64,000 nt of DNA. It comes from JAPOXR01 sp965221935. Its GTDB lineage: Bacteria; Pseudomonadota; Alphaproteobacteria; Rhodobacterales; Rhodobacteraceae. The notes under the pieces are model-generated. The model made no database searches, was not told where the DNA came from, and worked only from the letters and a program-made list of their open reading frames with translations. Each line of letters starts with the position of its first letter. The stretch's first letter is position 1. Positions 37,341 to 47,357 of the stretch are shown one piece after another. The stretch covers positions 12,100 to 76,099 of the forward strand of contig CBDCSZ010000053.1 in assembly GCA_965221935.1 (NCBI GenBank), written 5' to 3'. The position numbers and the translations under genes were made by a program.

Positions 37341-37765
37341 GGGTGTCAGCGCCGCGCCGCAGGGCCTGCGATCCGCCGGGCGTGCTCAGAGCATGTCTTC
37401 ATGACGGCGTTTCACCTTCAGTTCGGCGGCAATGGCCGGGACGGACCGTTGCCTGCGCTCGGCACCGGGATGACCGGGCGCTCCTGCGCGTCAGCCATCG
37501 TTTTCTTCGCCCAGCGCGGCATGCGACCGGGCTGCTCCGCAAGCCTGCCTGTGCGGCAGCCGGTTTCTTATCGAATCTGCCAGCCGGGTATCAAGGCGCG
37601 ATCTGGGCATCGGCCGGCGCCGGATCATTGACAATCAGGCTTGCACATGCATCATTTTCAATCTGGCCGACAATGTGTGCCTGCGCTCCGGCTTCGGCGC
37701 GCGGCGCAATGCCGGCCATTATCTCGCCCGGGCCATGCCGCGGGCGCATCCAGGGAGGAACATCA
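37341..37765. other. Divergent region between hyuAB and the TRAP operon
   Basis: No coding sequence is recognised. The region must hold promoters for both operons; one candidate is listed separately. Confidence 0.5.
37628..37655 (+). promoter_or_regulatory. Candidate sigma70 promoter for the TRAP operon
   Basis: TTGACA at 37628-37633, 16-base spacer, CATCAT at 37650-37655 (four of six to TATAAT). It lies about 110 bases upstream of the DctP start and in an AT-richer patch. Confidence 0.35.
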
Positions 37766-38770
37766 ATGACAAAACAATATTTTTCCGTGCTCGCCGCGTC
37801 CGTCGCCGCGGCGTTCGCGCTGCTTGCCGCACCGGCTGTTTCCGAGCCGATCAAGTGGGACTTTTCTGACGAGTACGGCTCCAGTGAAGCGCACACCACA
37901 TATCGCGCCTCGCAGTTCTGCATCGGCGAGGTCGAGAAACTGGCCGGCGACGAGCTCGACATCACCTATCATGGCGGCGGCGTGCTTGGGTTCAAGTCTG
38001 CCGATCATTTTGATGCGGTTCAGGACGGCAGCGTCCAGGGCGCGATCACCTTGCTGACCCAGCTGGGAGGGATCGATCCCCTGTTCAATCTCAGTTCGCT
38101 GCCGTTCCTCGCCAACACGCATGAGCAGGCCTATGAGCTATGGCAGCTGGCCCGCCCTGAATATGAAAAAGTGTTTGCCGACAACAACATGGTGCTGCTG
38201 TGGGCACTGCCCAACGCACCGAGCGGCATCCATTCCAAAATGCCGATCACCACGGTTGAATCGCTGCAGGGGCTGCGGATTCGGACCTATGACGTCAATG
38301 GCACGCAGACGCTGAAAGAAGCCGGTGCCGCGCCGCTGCAGATCGCATGGGCGGATTTGGTTCCCCAGCTCTCGACCGGCGGCGTCGATGCGGTCCTGAC
38401 TTCAGCGGATGGCGGCAAAGCGCTGTCAATCTGGGAATATGTGAGCGACTTCTCCGAATTGAACTACGCGATGGCGATTTTTGTCGCCCACGTCAACAAG
38501 GATGAATTCGACAAACTGCCGGAGGCGGCCAGATCGGCGCTGATGGACACGATCGATGCCTGCGACGCGTGGAATTGGGAGATGGTCGAAGGAACTGTGA
38601 GCGTTGCCTACGACGCCATGCGGGAGAATGGCATGGGGGTCACCCTTGACGACGATATTCCGCAGGAGGTCTTCGATCATATGCGCGCCGCCGGCGCCAA
38701 GGTTCACGAGGCCTGGGCGGCCGAGGCCGGAGAGCGCGGCGCCAGAATCCTGGCCGAGTTCACCAAGTAG
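37766..38770 (+). CDS. dctP: TRAP transporter substrate-binding protein
   Basis: About 334 aa. The ATG at 37766 has GGGAGGA seven bases upstream. Signal peptide: VLAASVAAAFALLAAPAV. The mature protein shows FDAVQDGSVQGAITLLTQLG and QGLRIRTYDVNGTQTLKEAG (the substrate-carboxylate Arg region), then LQIAWADLVPQLSTGGVDAV, typical of DctP. It delivers an organic acid to the DctQM membrane complex encoded next. Confidence 0.93.
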   Translation: MTKQYFSVLAASVAAAFALLAAPAVSEPIKWDFSDEYGSSEAHTTYRASQFCIGEVEKLAGDELDITYHGGGVLGFKSADHFDAVQDGSVQGAITLLTQLGGIDPLFNLSSLPFLANTHEQAYELWQLARPEYEKVFADNNMVLLWALPNAPSGIHSKMPITTVESLQGLRIRTYDVNGTQTLKEAGAAPLQIAWADLVPQLSTGGVDAVLTSADGGKALSIWEYVSDFSELNYAMAIFVAHVNKDEFDKLPEAARSALMDTIDACDAWNWEMVEGTVSVAYDAMRENGMGVTLDDDIPQEVFDHMRAAGAKVHEAWAAEAGERGARILAEFTK

Positions 38771-38813
38771 GGATCTGTTCTCTCTGCCGGCTCAGATGCG
38801 CAGGCGCTGAGCC

Positions 38814-39380
38814 ATGGCGCCGCCGCCGCGAGAACCGGATTCGGCGTTCGACAGACCGCCGGGTCCGGCATGGCTGCGTGTGCTCGCCGCGGTATCCTCA
38901 AGGCTGAACTGGACTGCGGCGGCCGCCGCCGCGATTCTGCTGGTCCTGATGGTGGCGCTGATCCTGGTCGAGATCGCGCTTAGATATTTCTCGCATTCAA
39001 CCTTTATGGCCGATGCGCTGGTCGGCCACGGCGTCGCCGCCATCACCTTTCTCGCGGTGGCGTGGGCGCTTGAACAGGGCAGCATGATCCGGATCAGCGT
39101 CGTCACAAGGCGGTTGCCCGCGAACCTCCGCTACGGCACCGAGATGTTTTCAATCGTCGGCGCCGAAATCCTGACGGTCGGGCTGATGGTTTATCAATGG
39201 CGTCTGGTCGCCAAACTCTGGAACCGGGGCTCGGTGAGCCAGCACTACCTGCCGATTCCCCTGTGGCTTCCGGAGGCGATCTTCTTTGTCGGGCTGGCCC
39301 TGCTCGCGCTTCAGCTGCTGGTCAAGTTCTGCCAGCTGCTGGTCGACGGACTCAAGCCGGAAGAACAGCTCACCATCTGA
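38814..39380 (+). CDS. dctQ: TRAP transporter small permease
   Basis: A 188-aa protein with four hydrophobic segments: ILLVLMVALILVEIALRYF, LVGHGVAAITFLAVAWAL, MFSIVGAEILTVGLMVYQW and AIFFVGLALLALQLLVKF. This is the DctQ layout. Lies between dctP and dctM, 43 and 20 bases from them. Confidence 0.92.
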   Translation: MAPPPREPDSAFDRPPGPAWLRVLAAVSSRLNWTAAAAAAILLVLMVALILVEIALRYFSHSTFMADALVGHGVAAITFLAVAWALEQGSMIRISVVTRRLPANLRYGTEMFSIVGAEILTVGLMVYQWRLVAKLWNRGSVSQHYLPIPLWLPEAIFFVGLALLALQLLVKFCQLLVDGLKPEEQLTI

Positions 39381-39400
39381 CGGCAGGAGTTCCCGTCCCG

Positions 39401-40705
39401 ATGTCAACCTTAGCCTCATCGCTGATTCTGCTTCTGCTGGTAGTGCTGTTTCTCGGTTCCGGCATGTGGATCTTCACCGGACTGATATTCGTTGGCGTCG
39501 GGATCCTGAATATCGTGATGGGGTTCGGGATCGATCGCATCGGAACGATCTCCACCAAGGTCATCTCTTCCAGCGCGGTGTCCTGGGAACTGGCAGCGAT
39601 TCCGATCTTCATCTGGATGGGCGACATCATCTTCCGGACCGATATTTCCCAACGGCTGTTCCGCGGCCTGGCACCGCTCGTGGCCCGCATTCCGGGCGGT
39701 CTTCTGCACACCAACGTGTTCGGCTGCACATTCTTTGCCGCGATCAGCGGCTCAAGCAACGCCACCACCGCGACGGTCGGAAAAATCACCATCCCGGAGT
39801 TGATGAAGCGCGGCTACGATGTCGGAATTTCTTCCGGTTCGCTGGCCGGCGCCGGCACTTTCGGCCTGCTGATTCCGCCCTCGATCGCCATGATCATCTA
39901 TGGAGTGCTGGCCGAGGTCTCGATCACCAAGCTGTTTGCCGCCGGCCTGCTTCCGGGCATCATGATGGCGTCCCTGTATTCAGGATACATCATCATCGTC
40001 TCGCTCATTCGTCCCGGAGTCGAGCCCGATCGGGGCCAGACCTTCACGCGGGCCGATGCGCTCCGCGGCGCGCTGGAGCTGCTGCCGATATTCCTCCTGA
40101 TGGCGGTTGTGCTCGGATCAATCTATTCGGGCGTGGCGACGCCTTCGGAAGCCGCGGCCGTCGGCGTGGCGGGCGCCATCGCGATCACCGTCCTGACGCG
40201 GCAGTTTTCGCTGTCGATGATCGTGGCATCGCTGATGGCGACCATCCGCGTTTCGGCGATGATCTGTATTCTGATCGCCGCCGCCTCGTTCCTTTCCGCC
40301 GCCATCGCGTTCATTCATCTTCCGGCCAGGATCACCGATGTCGTCACCGCCATGAGTCTGTCGCCGATCGGTCTGCTGGCAATCTTGGCTGGCATCTATA
40401 TCGTGCTGGGGATGTTCATTGACGGCACGTCAATGACAGTCATGACAGTGCCCATCGCAGTGCCTCTGATCGTTCAGGCTGGCTACGACCCGATCTGGTT
40501 TGGCGTGTTTCTTGTCATCATGATCGAACTCAGCGCCCTGACGCCGCCGGTCGGATTGAACCTATACATACTGCAGGGGCTGACGGGGCAGGATTTTGGC
40601 CGCACCATCGCGGCGGCCCTGCCGTTTTTCATTCTGCTGTGCGTCGGCACGGTCCTGCTCGTGATGTTCCCTGGGATCGCACTTTGGCTGCCTGGCCAGC
40701 TTTGA
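39401..40705 (+). CDS. dctM: TRAP transporter large permease
   Basis: A 434-aa protein with about 12 hydrophobic segments. Characteristic motifs are NVFGCTFFAAISGSSNATTA, AGAGTFGLLIPPSIAMIIYG (the GxLIPPS motif) and GLLPGIMMASLYSGYI. It forms the Na-coupled membrane channel with DctQ. Start ATG 39401. Confidence 0.94.
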   Translation: MSTLASSLILLLLVVLFLGSGMWIFTGLIFVGVGILNIVMGFGIDRIGTISTKVISSSAVSWELAAIPIFIWMGDIIFRTDISQRLFRGLAPLVARIPGGLLHTNVFGCTFFAAISGSSNATTATVGKITIPELMKRGYDVGISSGSLAGAGTFGLLIPPSIAMIIYGVLAEVSITKLFAAGLLPGIMMASLYSGYIIIVSLIRPGVEPDRGQTFTRADALRGALELLPIFLLMAVVLGSIYSGVATPSEAAAVGVAGAIAITVLTRQFSLSMIVASLMATIRVSAMICILIAAASFLSAAIAFIHLPARITDVVTAMSLSPIGLLAILAGIYIVLGMFIDGTSMTVMTVPIAVPLIVQAGYDPIWFGVFLVIMIELSALTPPVGLNLYILQGLTGQDFGRTIAAALPFFILLCVGTVLLVMFPGIALWLPGQL

Positions 40706-40773
40706 CTGAAGCGCGGGCCAAGCCGACTGCGACTGCCGACGATTTCACCGTGCCTGAATTGAAAGCAGCGCCA

Positions 40774-41298
40774 ATGGCCGCATTACAAGTGGGTTTCCCG
40801 CCAATTCTCCCTGACTGCCCGGCAATTCTTGTGCTGGGCAGCATGCCTGGAGAACGCTCGCTGCGGACAGGGCAGTATTATGCGAATCCTGCCAACTGTT
40901 TCTGGACCATCATGGGCGATCTTTGCGGTTTCGAGCCGAATTGCGCCTATCGGCAGCGGGTCGATTCCCTGATTCAGCACCGGATTGCGCTCTGGGATGT
41001 CTTGAAATCCTGTGAACGGACGGGCAGCAGCGACGCCGCAATTCAGGCAGACCGCGCGGTTCCGAACGCAATTGCTGACTTGCTTCAGGCCAAGCCCGAC
41101 ATCGCCAAGGTGTTTTTCAATGGGAAAACGGCGCGCCGGTTGTTTGTGCGGCAAATCATGCCGAAGCTCAATCCACAGCAGGCGGCAAAGATCAGCCGCC
41201 GCCCGTTGCCGTCAACCAGTCCGGCACATGCGCGCATGCGCCCGGAACAGAAGAGGCGAATCTGGCAAGCCAGCCTTGGCTGCTATCTCGGCCGGTAG
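40774..41298 (+). CDS. DNA-deoxyinosine glycosylase (uracil-DNA glycosylase superfamily)
   Basis: A 174-aa enzyme. The ATG at 40774 (MAALQVGFPPIL) fits the family start; a longer frame reaches 40639, inside dctM. The first active-site motif is ILVLGSMPGERSLRTGQYYA, then NPANCFWTIMGDLCGF, RIALWDVLKSCERTGSSDA and VFFNGKTARRLF, as in family 6 (HDG-type) members that remove deaminated adenine. The C-terminal LPSTSPAHARM is the second active-site loop. Follows dctM on the same strand, probably by chance. Confidence 0.82.
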   Translation: MAALQVGFPPILPDCPAILVLGSMPGERSLRTGQYYANPANCFWTIMGDLCGFEPNCAYRQRVDSLIQHRIALWDVLKSCERTGSSDAAIQADRAVPNAIADLLQAKPDIAKVFFNGKTARRLFVRQIMPKLNPQQAAKISRRPLPSTSPAHARMRPEQKRRIWQASLGCYLGR

Positions 41299-41805
41299 GT
41301 TCCCCGCCTGGGGGCGCCACCGGTCGCCGTCAGCCCGCCTATGCCCTGTTTCGACACTCCGGGAAATGTCCTTCCCTTCCGCAAAATGGAGCGGCAGGCG
41401 ATTCAGGCTCCGGCCGGCCGGAGCGGAATGGCGGAAGTGGAAACAAAGCGCACGACGGCGGTTTGGGCGGAACGGGGTGCCCCAGGGAAAAAACAACCCC
41501 TCTGCGGTGAATTGCGTTTGCGCGCCGTGCTTGCCGGATCAGGCTCAGCAGCGGTTTCAGCAGCCAGAGGTTCAGCATGACTTCTGCCGCCGAAAACCGG
41601 TGACGGCCGACGGGCCCGATGCACAAACCTTCAGGACTAATCCGAACTTCATGTCGGGATTTGACAGGTTTTCTCCGCGCAGGCAAGGACACTATCAGGT
41701 CCGGAAGACGCACGATCAGAAAGCGGCGGTTTTCTCCGCGCAGGCAAGGACACCATGTTGTTTTCGCTTGATTTTCTGGGGGTCCGGCCGGGCCGGAGGG
41801 CTTTT
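41299..41805. other. Gap holding a short tandem-spaced repeat, flanking the IS1634 element
   Basis: No gene seen. It contains the two 26-bp direct copies listed separately and the transposon-proximal sequence of the IS1634-type element. Confidence 0.5.
41667..41753. repeat. Two direct copies of a 26-bp sequence, 61 bp apart
   Basis: GGTTTTCTCCGCGCAGGCAA followed by GGACAC occurs at 41667-41692 and again at 41728-41753. The copies appear identical. The 35-bp spacer is not repeated. It lies within about 55 bp of the transposase stop, so it may belong to the IS end. Confidence 0.75.
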
Positions 41806-43581
41806 TCAGCCTGTCATTGAACTGACAACATTTCCGGGCGGTTTGATCTCCAGAAGCTCAAAGGCCCTTTTCTGGAGCGCGGTCGGCCGCGCGGCCATGC
41901 GGAACGCGCTGCCGGGCCTTCCGGGCAGGAAGGCGTCGTTCAGCGTCAGCGTTCCGAGATCGGCGAGCAGCGTCCGGAAGCTGTGGACCGGCAGGCCGTC
42001 AGGGGTCTGTTTCGAAGCCGCCTTGGCCTTGGCGCTTTCGGAGACCTCCGCCTTTTCAACCGGGGTGGACCGCCCGGCGCGCGCGGCTTCGCGGTCATCG
42101 TCCTCGAACAGGATGGGTGCGAGCTTCTCACGCATGCTCCGCTCCACATGCCAGGCGAGCATGCAGAGGAACACATGCGCCTTCACCCGCCCCTCATTGT
42201 AAACATGGAACGGCCGGACCCTCAGCCCTGACGTCTTCATGGTCCGGAAGGCGCGCTCGACGAGCGCGAGGCTTTTATACGCCGCCACCGCCGCCTCGCC
42301 GCCGATGGATTCCTTTCCGAGGCTGGCGCGCACCACATAGATTCCGTCGAGCGCCGCCTCCGCCGCGGTTTTCGCCGCGTCGCGGCTCCAGTCCATTCCG
42401 CCGTCCCGGATCTCAATATTGAAGTGTTTTTCGACCTTTTTTCTGTTGCCCCTGCGCCCCAGGGCCTTCGCCGTCATCTCCCGGTTCTTCGGGCCCGGCC
42501 GGCGGCGGGACGCCGCGGCGGCGATCTCAGCCAGCGTCTGTTCCGTCGCCCTGAGCAGATCCTCCCGCTTCCGGGCCCTTTCCTCCCGCAGACGGGGATT
42601 GAGGCAGACCAGCAGCCGCTCGCCGGGAAAGTCCGGGGACACGGTCTCGGCGACCTGATCCTCAGCGAGCCTCGCCGGATCCAGCGCTGCCGGCGCGTCC
42701 TTCCCCTTCTTCACAAGCTTCCGGATGTCGGCGCTCCTGAGCGCCGATATCCAGTCAAGGCCGAGAGGAATCAGATCCTCCCTGATGCGGGCCGATGTGA
42801 TCATGCCGCGGTCGCCGACCAGCGCGATGTTCTCAACCCGGAAACGGCGGCGCAGCTTCTCCGCCCGGCCCCTGACGGTGTCCGGGTCGGCGGTGTTTCC
42901 GCTGAACACCTCGACCGCCACAGGGGTTCCGTCCCCCGAGCAGACCAGCCCGTATGTGATCTGCATTTTGCCTTTCTTTCCGTCGCGGCTGTGGCCGAAG
43001 GCCGCCAGCGGGCATTTCCTCCCTTCAACGTAACTGGACGAGACGTCGTACAGAACCAACGTCCCGTCCCTGAGATGCCGGTTCGCGAGGCTGCGCTCGA
43101 TCCAGGGCTGGCGCTCAAGCAGCCAGTCGAGCATGTCCAGCATCTCGTTGCCGCTGACCGGCCCGAGGCCGGGCAGCTCCCCGAGGCTGGTGGAGGCGGT
43201 CTCCGGGTCAAGGGCCCTGGCTGTGGCGAGCTTGGAGGCCGGATCGATGATCCGGGCCGCCGCCGCCGCCATCGCGAGACCGCGCATCCGGCTTTTTTTC
43301 CGCCCGAGGATGCCTTCGAATCCGAGGCTCCGCATGGTCCCGAGCGCCGCCGCCGCGTGGCCGTGCGGCAGCGACCTGCGGATCCCGAAAACCTCGTCCG
43401 GGGAGCCGAGAACAATTCCGCCCCTGAGGACGGCGCGGAAGCCGTCGGTGACCGCCGGCGGCAGATAGGTGAGGTTGGCGATGGTGCGCTTCCTGACCTT
43501 CGCGCCTTCGCGCCAGGCCTCCCTGAGGAGGATTGTGTCGCGGCCGCGCCTGTTGGGGATGGTCTCGATGTGGAATGACAT
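41806..43581 (-). CDS. IS1634-family transposase
   Basis: About 591 aa from the ATG at 43581 (MSFHIETIPNRRGRD), with AGGGAGA seven bases upstream; a longer frame goes to 43725. The DDE core shows LVLYDVSSSYVEGRKCPLAA (first Asp), VENIALVGDRGMITSARI (second Asp) and KSLALVERAFRTMKTSGLRV (Glu). The C-terminal VHSFRTLLADLGTLTLN is typical of IS1634. Frame intact. The exact IS ends are not resolved: TTTTCGC is shared in inverted orientation near 41765 and 43680, but no convincing duplication is visible. Confidence 0.88.
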   Translation of the reverse strand: MSFHIETIPNRRGRDTILLREAWREGAKVRKRTIANLTYLPPAVTDGFRAVLRGGIVLGSPDEVFGIRRSLPHGHAAAALGTMRSLGFEGILGRKKSRMRGLAMAAAAARIIDPASKLATARALDPETASTSLGELPGLGPVSGNEMLDMLDWLLERQPWIERSLANRHLRDGTLVLYDVSSSYVEGRKCPLAAFGHSRDGKKGKMQITYGLVCSGDGTPVAVEVFSGNTADPDTVRGRAEKLRRRFRVENIALVGDRGMITSARIREDLIPLGLDWISALRSADIRKLVKKGKDAPAALDPARLAEDQVAETVSPDFPGERLLVCLNPRLREERARKREDLLRATEQTLAEIAAAASRRRPGPKNREMTAKALGRRGNRKKVEKHFNIEIRDGGMDWSRDAAKTAAEAALDGIYVVRASLGKESIGGEAAVAAYKSLALVERAFRTMKTSGLRVRPFHVYNEGRVKAHVFLCMLAWHVERSMREKLAPILFEDDDREAARAGRSTPVEKAEVSESAKAKAASKQTPDGLPVHSFRTLLADLGTLTLNDAFLPGRPGSAFRMAARPTALQKRAFELLEIKPPGNVVSSMTG

Positions 43582-43927
43582 GTGCGGTCTCCCTGCGCAA
43601 TGACAACAATCCATGGTGCCTGCCGTCTCCTTGTCCACAGGATGTGTTCCTTTAACACCATAATAATGTGCACTGTTGCGAAAATACGTCAGTGGGCACG
43701 CGGCCTGAAACCGCGCAACTTGCACTGGAAACTTTTTGACAAGACAAAAGCGGCCCGGCGGCCAGAAAACCTCACGTTTTCAACGTCTTGCAGGGAGCGC
43801 GGGGGGCGGCGGCGGGATGAAGATCGGACTAATGGCGCTGCCCCAGTTAATTGATACAGTGGAACCGGGTCGGTGGCGAAGCTTCGGATTTGGACCAATC
43901 GACCGCTGATTTGGCTGCGGAGAAAAT
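43582..43927. other. Gap upstream of the IS1634 transposase and of the SLC13 gene
   Basis: Carries the right end of the IS1634-type element and the region in front of the SLC13-type gene. No gene seen. Confidence 0.5.
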
Positions 43928-45813
43928 ATGGAGCCGCTTCAATTCACAACCGAAATGGCCGTTGTTCTTGGCCTTTTGGGGTTCACCGTTTTCCTGTTTG
44001 TGTCGGAAATCATTCGAATTGATCTGGCCGCCCTCCTTATTCTCGTCAGCATTGGAGTCCTGAGCTATCTGCCAGGCTTGGATAACCTTGCCGATGCGTC
44101 GCACCTGTTCGATGGCTTTGCGTCGAACGCCGTGATCTCAATCATCGCGGTGATGATCATCGGGGCCGGGCTGGACCGCACCGGATGCATGCACAAAATC
44201 GCGGCCATCATTTTGAAGCAGGGCGGCAACACCGAGGTCCGCGTGCTTCCGATCGTGTCCGGGACAGTCGGCGTGATTTCGAGCTTCCTCCAAAACGTCG
44301 GCGCGGCGGTGCTGTTCCTGCCTGTCGTCAGCAGAATTTCCGTGCGGTCGGGAATAGCTCTGAACCGTCTCCTCATGCCGATGGGTTTTTGTGCGATTCT
44401 CGGCGGCACGATGACCATGGTCGGGTCATCGCCCCTTATCCTGCTGAACGACTTGGTCCAGACCGCGAACTCGAGCCTGCCGGACGGCGCCAAGATCCCG
44501 CCGTTCGAACTGTTCTCAGTGACCCCTATCGGCGCCGCGCTGGTCGCCACAGGCATCCTGTATTTTCTGCTGCTTGGCCGCTGGGTTCTGCCGGGCTCTC
44601 CCGAACCGGTTGAGCTGGCGCCCACAGGCGGCACAGCCGAATACCTGGAACGGGTCTACGGACTTCACGCCGATGTGTTTGAAGTGAACGTCCCTCCCGA
44701 CAGCGCTCTCGTGGGACAGATACTGGCGGACATCAACAACGAGAACAATCTCTACATCATTTCGACCTTCTATCGCGGCAAAGTGTCGATGATTCAGATA
44801 CTGACCGCAGAAATCGCCGCCCCGTGCAGGCTGGCAATTGTCGGCAATGAGCAAACCGTCAGGAATTTCGCCGACCGGCACGGCCTCTTGGTCAGGCCGG
44901 AGCTGGACGTTTTCGCCGAGGAGTTTGCGCCGACCAATGCCGGCGTCGCCGAACTGGTCATTCCGCCGGAATCAAAGCTGATCGGGCAGACGCTGAGGCA
45001 GCTGCTTCTGCGCAAGACATATGGCCTGAGCCTCATGGCGATTCACCGCCGCGAAGGCACCCTCAGCCACGTCAGGACCGACGGGCATGAACCGACCCAG
45101 ATCGGGGGCTGGTTCCCTTTCAGGCCGGTGACATGCTGGTTGCCCACACGCGCTGGGACAACCTGACCCGCATCAAACGCGACCGGAATTTTATCGTCGT
45201 GACAACCGATTTCCCGCAAGAGGAGATCAGGCCAAAAAAGGTGGTCTGGGCACTTCTGTTTTTCGTGGTATCGCTGTCGCTCATACTGTTCACGGATTTG
45301 CGGCTGTCGCTCTGTCTATTGACGGGCGCGGTCGGCATGCTGCTGAGCCGTGTATTGAGCATCGACGAAGCCTATCGGTCTGTTGGATGGAACACTGTGT
45401 TCCTGCTGGCGAGCCTAATCCCGCTCGGTCAAGCGGTCCAAAACACTGGCACCGCTGCATGGATCGCCCAGCAGACACTCACTCTTCTGGACGGCTGGCC
45501 CGTTTGGACTCTGCAGCTGGGTGTGGCAATCCTCGCCACCGTATTTTCATTGGTGATGTCAAATGTCGGCGCAACGGTGCTTCTGGTTCCCTTGGCTGTT
45601 TCGATTGCCGTCGCGGCCGGGGAAAGCCCGGCGCTGTTTGCGCTGACCGCGGCGATTTCCACTTCGAATTCGTTCATCATTCCGACGCATCAGGTCAATG
45701 CGCTGATCATGGGTCCGGCTGGCTACAAGGTCACAGATTTCATCAAGAGCGGGGGCATCATGACTGTCCTGTTTCTGATCGTCTCGATGGTCATGCTCAA
45801 CGTGCTGTATTGA
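43928..45813 (+). pseudogene. SLC13-family permease with TrkA-C domains, frameshifted
   Basis: The two readable frames make one protein of about 628 aa. Part one: an SLC13-type N-terminal half (ISIIAVMIIGAGLDRTGCMH; SFLQNVGAAVLFLPVV; GTMTMVGSSPLILLNDL), then TrkA-C (RCK-C) domains (VPPDSALVGQIL; VIPPESKLIGQTLRQLLLRK). It shifts at a run of five G (45104-45108); adding one G gives QIGGLVPFQAGDMLVAHTRW. Part two has the C-terminal half (MSNVGATVLLVPLAVSIAVA; ALTAAISTSNSFIIPTHQVN). Both SNxxAT-like halves are intact. Such proteins import sulfate or dicarboxylates with Na. The break is a single base in a homopolymer, so it may be an assembly error; the call could then be an intact gene. Confidence 0.82.
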
Positions 45814-46103
45814 CCAAAGCCGCATGTCCTAGCGAAGCCTCAATGCTGCCGGTCATGCTTGATCGTTCCCTGGTGATTGGCGCTTACCGTGCGCTGCCCT
45901 TAATTGGAAACAGACCAGCGAAGGCGGGGATGGGAGAGCGGATTTCAGCGGCAATTCTTGGCGCCCGTGACTGGAAATGACGATTTTCGATCCCGAATAT
46001 GCCCGAGGGGCGCCTGTCCGGTGACCTCAACGCAGAGGCCGCCAAGGTCAGTGCGACGCGCCGGGCCGCATGAATATTGAATGAAAAAAGAGGAGGCTGG
46101 GAG

Positions 46104-47102
46104 ATGCCCCTTGCATGGGTGATTCACGGATACGATGGCTACCAGGGATTGTCGCTGGAAGAGTTTCCAGACGAATCGCCGGGTCCGGGCGAAGTCCGGC
46201 TCAATGTCGAGGCCTTCGCCCTCAACTGGGGCGACATGGATCTCATGCGTGACCGGTATTCATTCAGCTTTTCTGAATTTCCAGCCCGCATCGGAATGGA
46301 AGCGGCTGGCATCGTGGATGCGGTCGGCCCGGGCGTGACCGGCATTGAACCCGGGATGCGCATGTGCACATTGCCGTATTTTTACGACCGCCGCGGCGCC
46401 AGCGCAGAACAGCTGATCATTGACCACCGCTACGTGACGCCGGCGCCCGCTGGGCTTTCCGCTGTGGAAAGCGCGTCTGTCTGGATGATGTATATGACCG
46501 CGTATTTCCCCTTGGTTGAAATTCTGCGGGTCTTGCCAGGCAAGAACATTCTGGTGACTGCGGGCACCGGAACAGCCGGAACCGCGGCTCTGGAGATAGG
46601 CCGCCATTTCGGCGCCAATATGATCGCCACGTCACGGTTCGAACACAACCGAGGCTTTCTGGAGGATGTCGGCGCCGACCACGTTTTTGTGCCCGGTTCG
46701 CGCGATCTGGCGGAGTTTCTGAAATCCGTAACCGGCGGACATGGGATCGACGCGGCATTTGATCCGGTCGGCGCCGGCATGATCGGGCAATACGCGCCGG
46801 CGCTTGCCAAGGACGCACGGATCTTTTTTTACGGCACGCTTGACGCACAGTTTCCGACGTTGCCGCTTGTCGACATGTTTCAGGCAAACGCGGTCTTTCA
46901 CCCGTACTCGCTCTTCAACTACGTCGAGAATCCTGCGGCCCAGGAACGGGGCAAAACATTTGTGTATGACGCACTCAAGCGTGGCCTTGTTGCTCCACGG
47001 ATTGACAGGGTCTATCCGATGGATGGCTACCGCGAGGCTTGGAGCTATCTCGCCGCCCCGCGCGAAACCCACGGCAAAGTCGTCGTCGAGACCGGGGCGT
47101 AG
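46104..47102 (+). CDS. Quinone-oxidoreductase-like MDR-family enzyme
   Basis: A 332-aa enzyme. The ATG at 46104 follows GAGGAGGCTGGGAG. The catalytic N-terminal part reads ALNWGDMDLMRDRYSF and ARIGMEAAGIVDAVGPGVTG. The Rossmann domain starts NILVTAGTGTAGTAALEIGR with the glycine motif, then IDAAFDPVGAGMI. The Cys/His zinc ligands of alcohol dehydrogenases are missing, as in NADPH:quinone reductase (QOR)-type members. Substrate unknown; stands alone on the + strand. Confidence 0.88.
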   Translation: MPLAWVIHGYDGYQGLSLEEFPDESPGPGEVRLNVEAFALNWGDMDLMRDRYSFSFSEFPARIGMEAAGIVDAVGPGVTGIEPGMRMCTLPYFYDRRGASAEQLIIDHRYVTPAPAGLSAVESASVWMMYMTAYFPLVEILRVLPGKNILVTAGTGTAGTAALEIGRHFGANMIATSRFEHNRGFLEDVGADHVFVPGSRDLAEFLKSVTGGHGIDAAFDPVGAGMIGQYAPALAKDARIFFYGTLDAQFPTLPLVDMFQANAVFHPYSLFNYVENPAAQERGKTFVYDALKRGLVAPRIDRVYPMDGYREAWSYLAAPRETHGKVVVETGA

Positions 47103-47357
47103 TCGCCGTCTGGATTTTGCGCCTGCCCGCCCGTCTCTGAAGTCTCGGAAAGCTGCAGACAATCGCAACCGTCAGACTGCCGCGCCACCCTCCGTGGCGG
47201 CGGCCCGCAGCCTCAAACTCCCGACAAAAACACACTCAGCCAACCCCCGGAATCGCAGCGAATACCACCGAAAATCAAGCAATGTGTGGTCAATTGGAAT
47301 TGAAGGGCGACAGAAGGATGCCTTGACTGGGAACCAGGACGGACGAAATCTATCGTT

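Noticed and set aside
41012..42202. A 396-aa + strand frame overlapping the glycosylase and IS1634
   Set aside because: It spans two unrelated genes and is low-complexity; it is a shadow.
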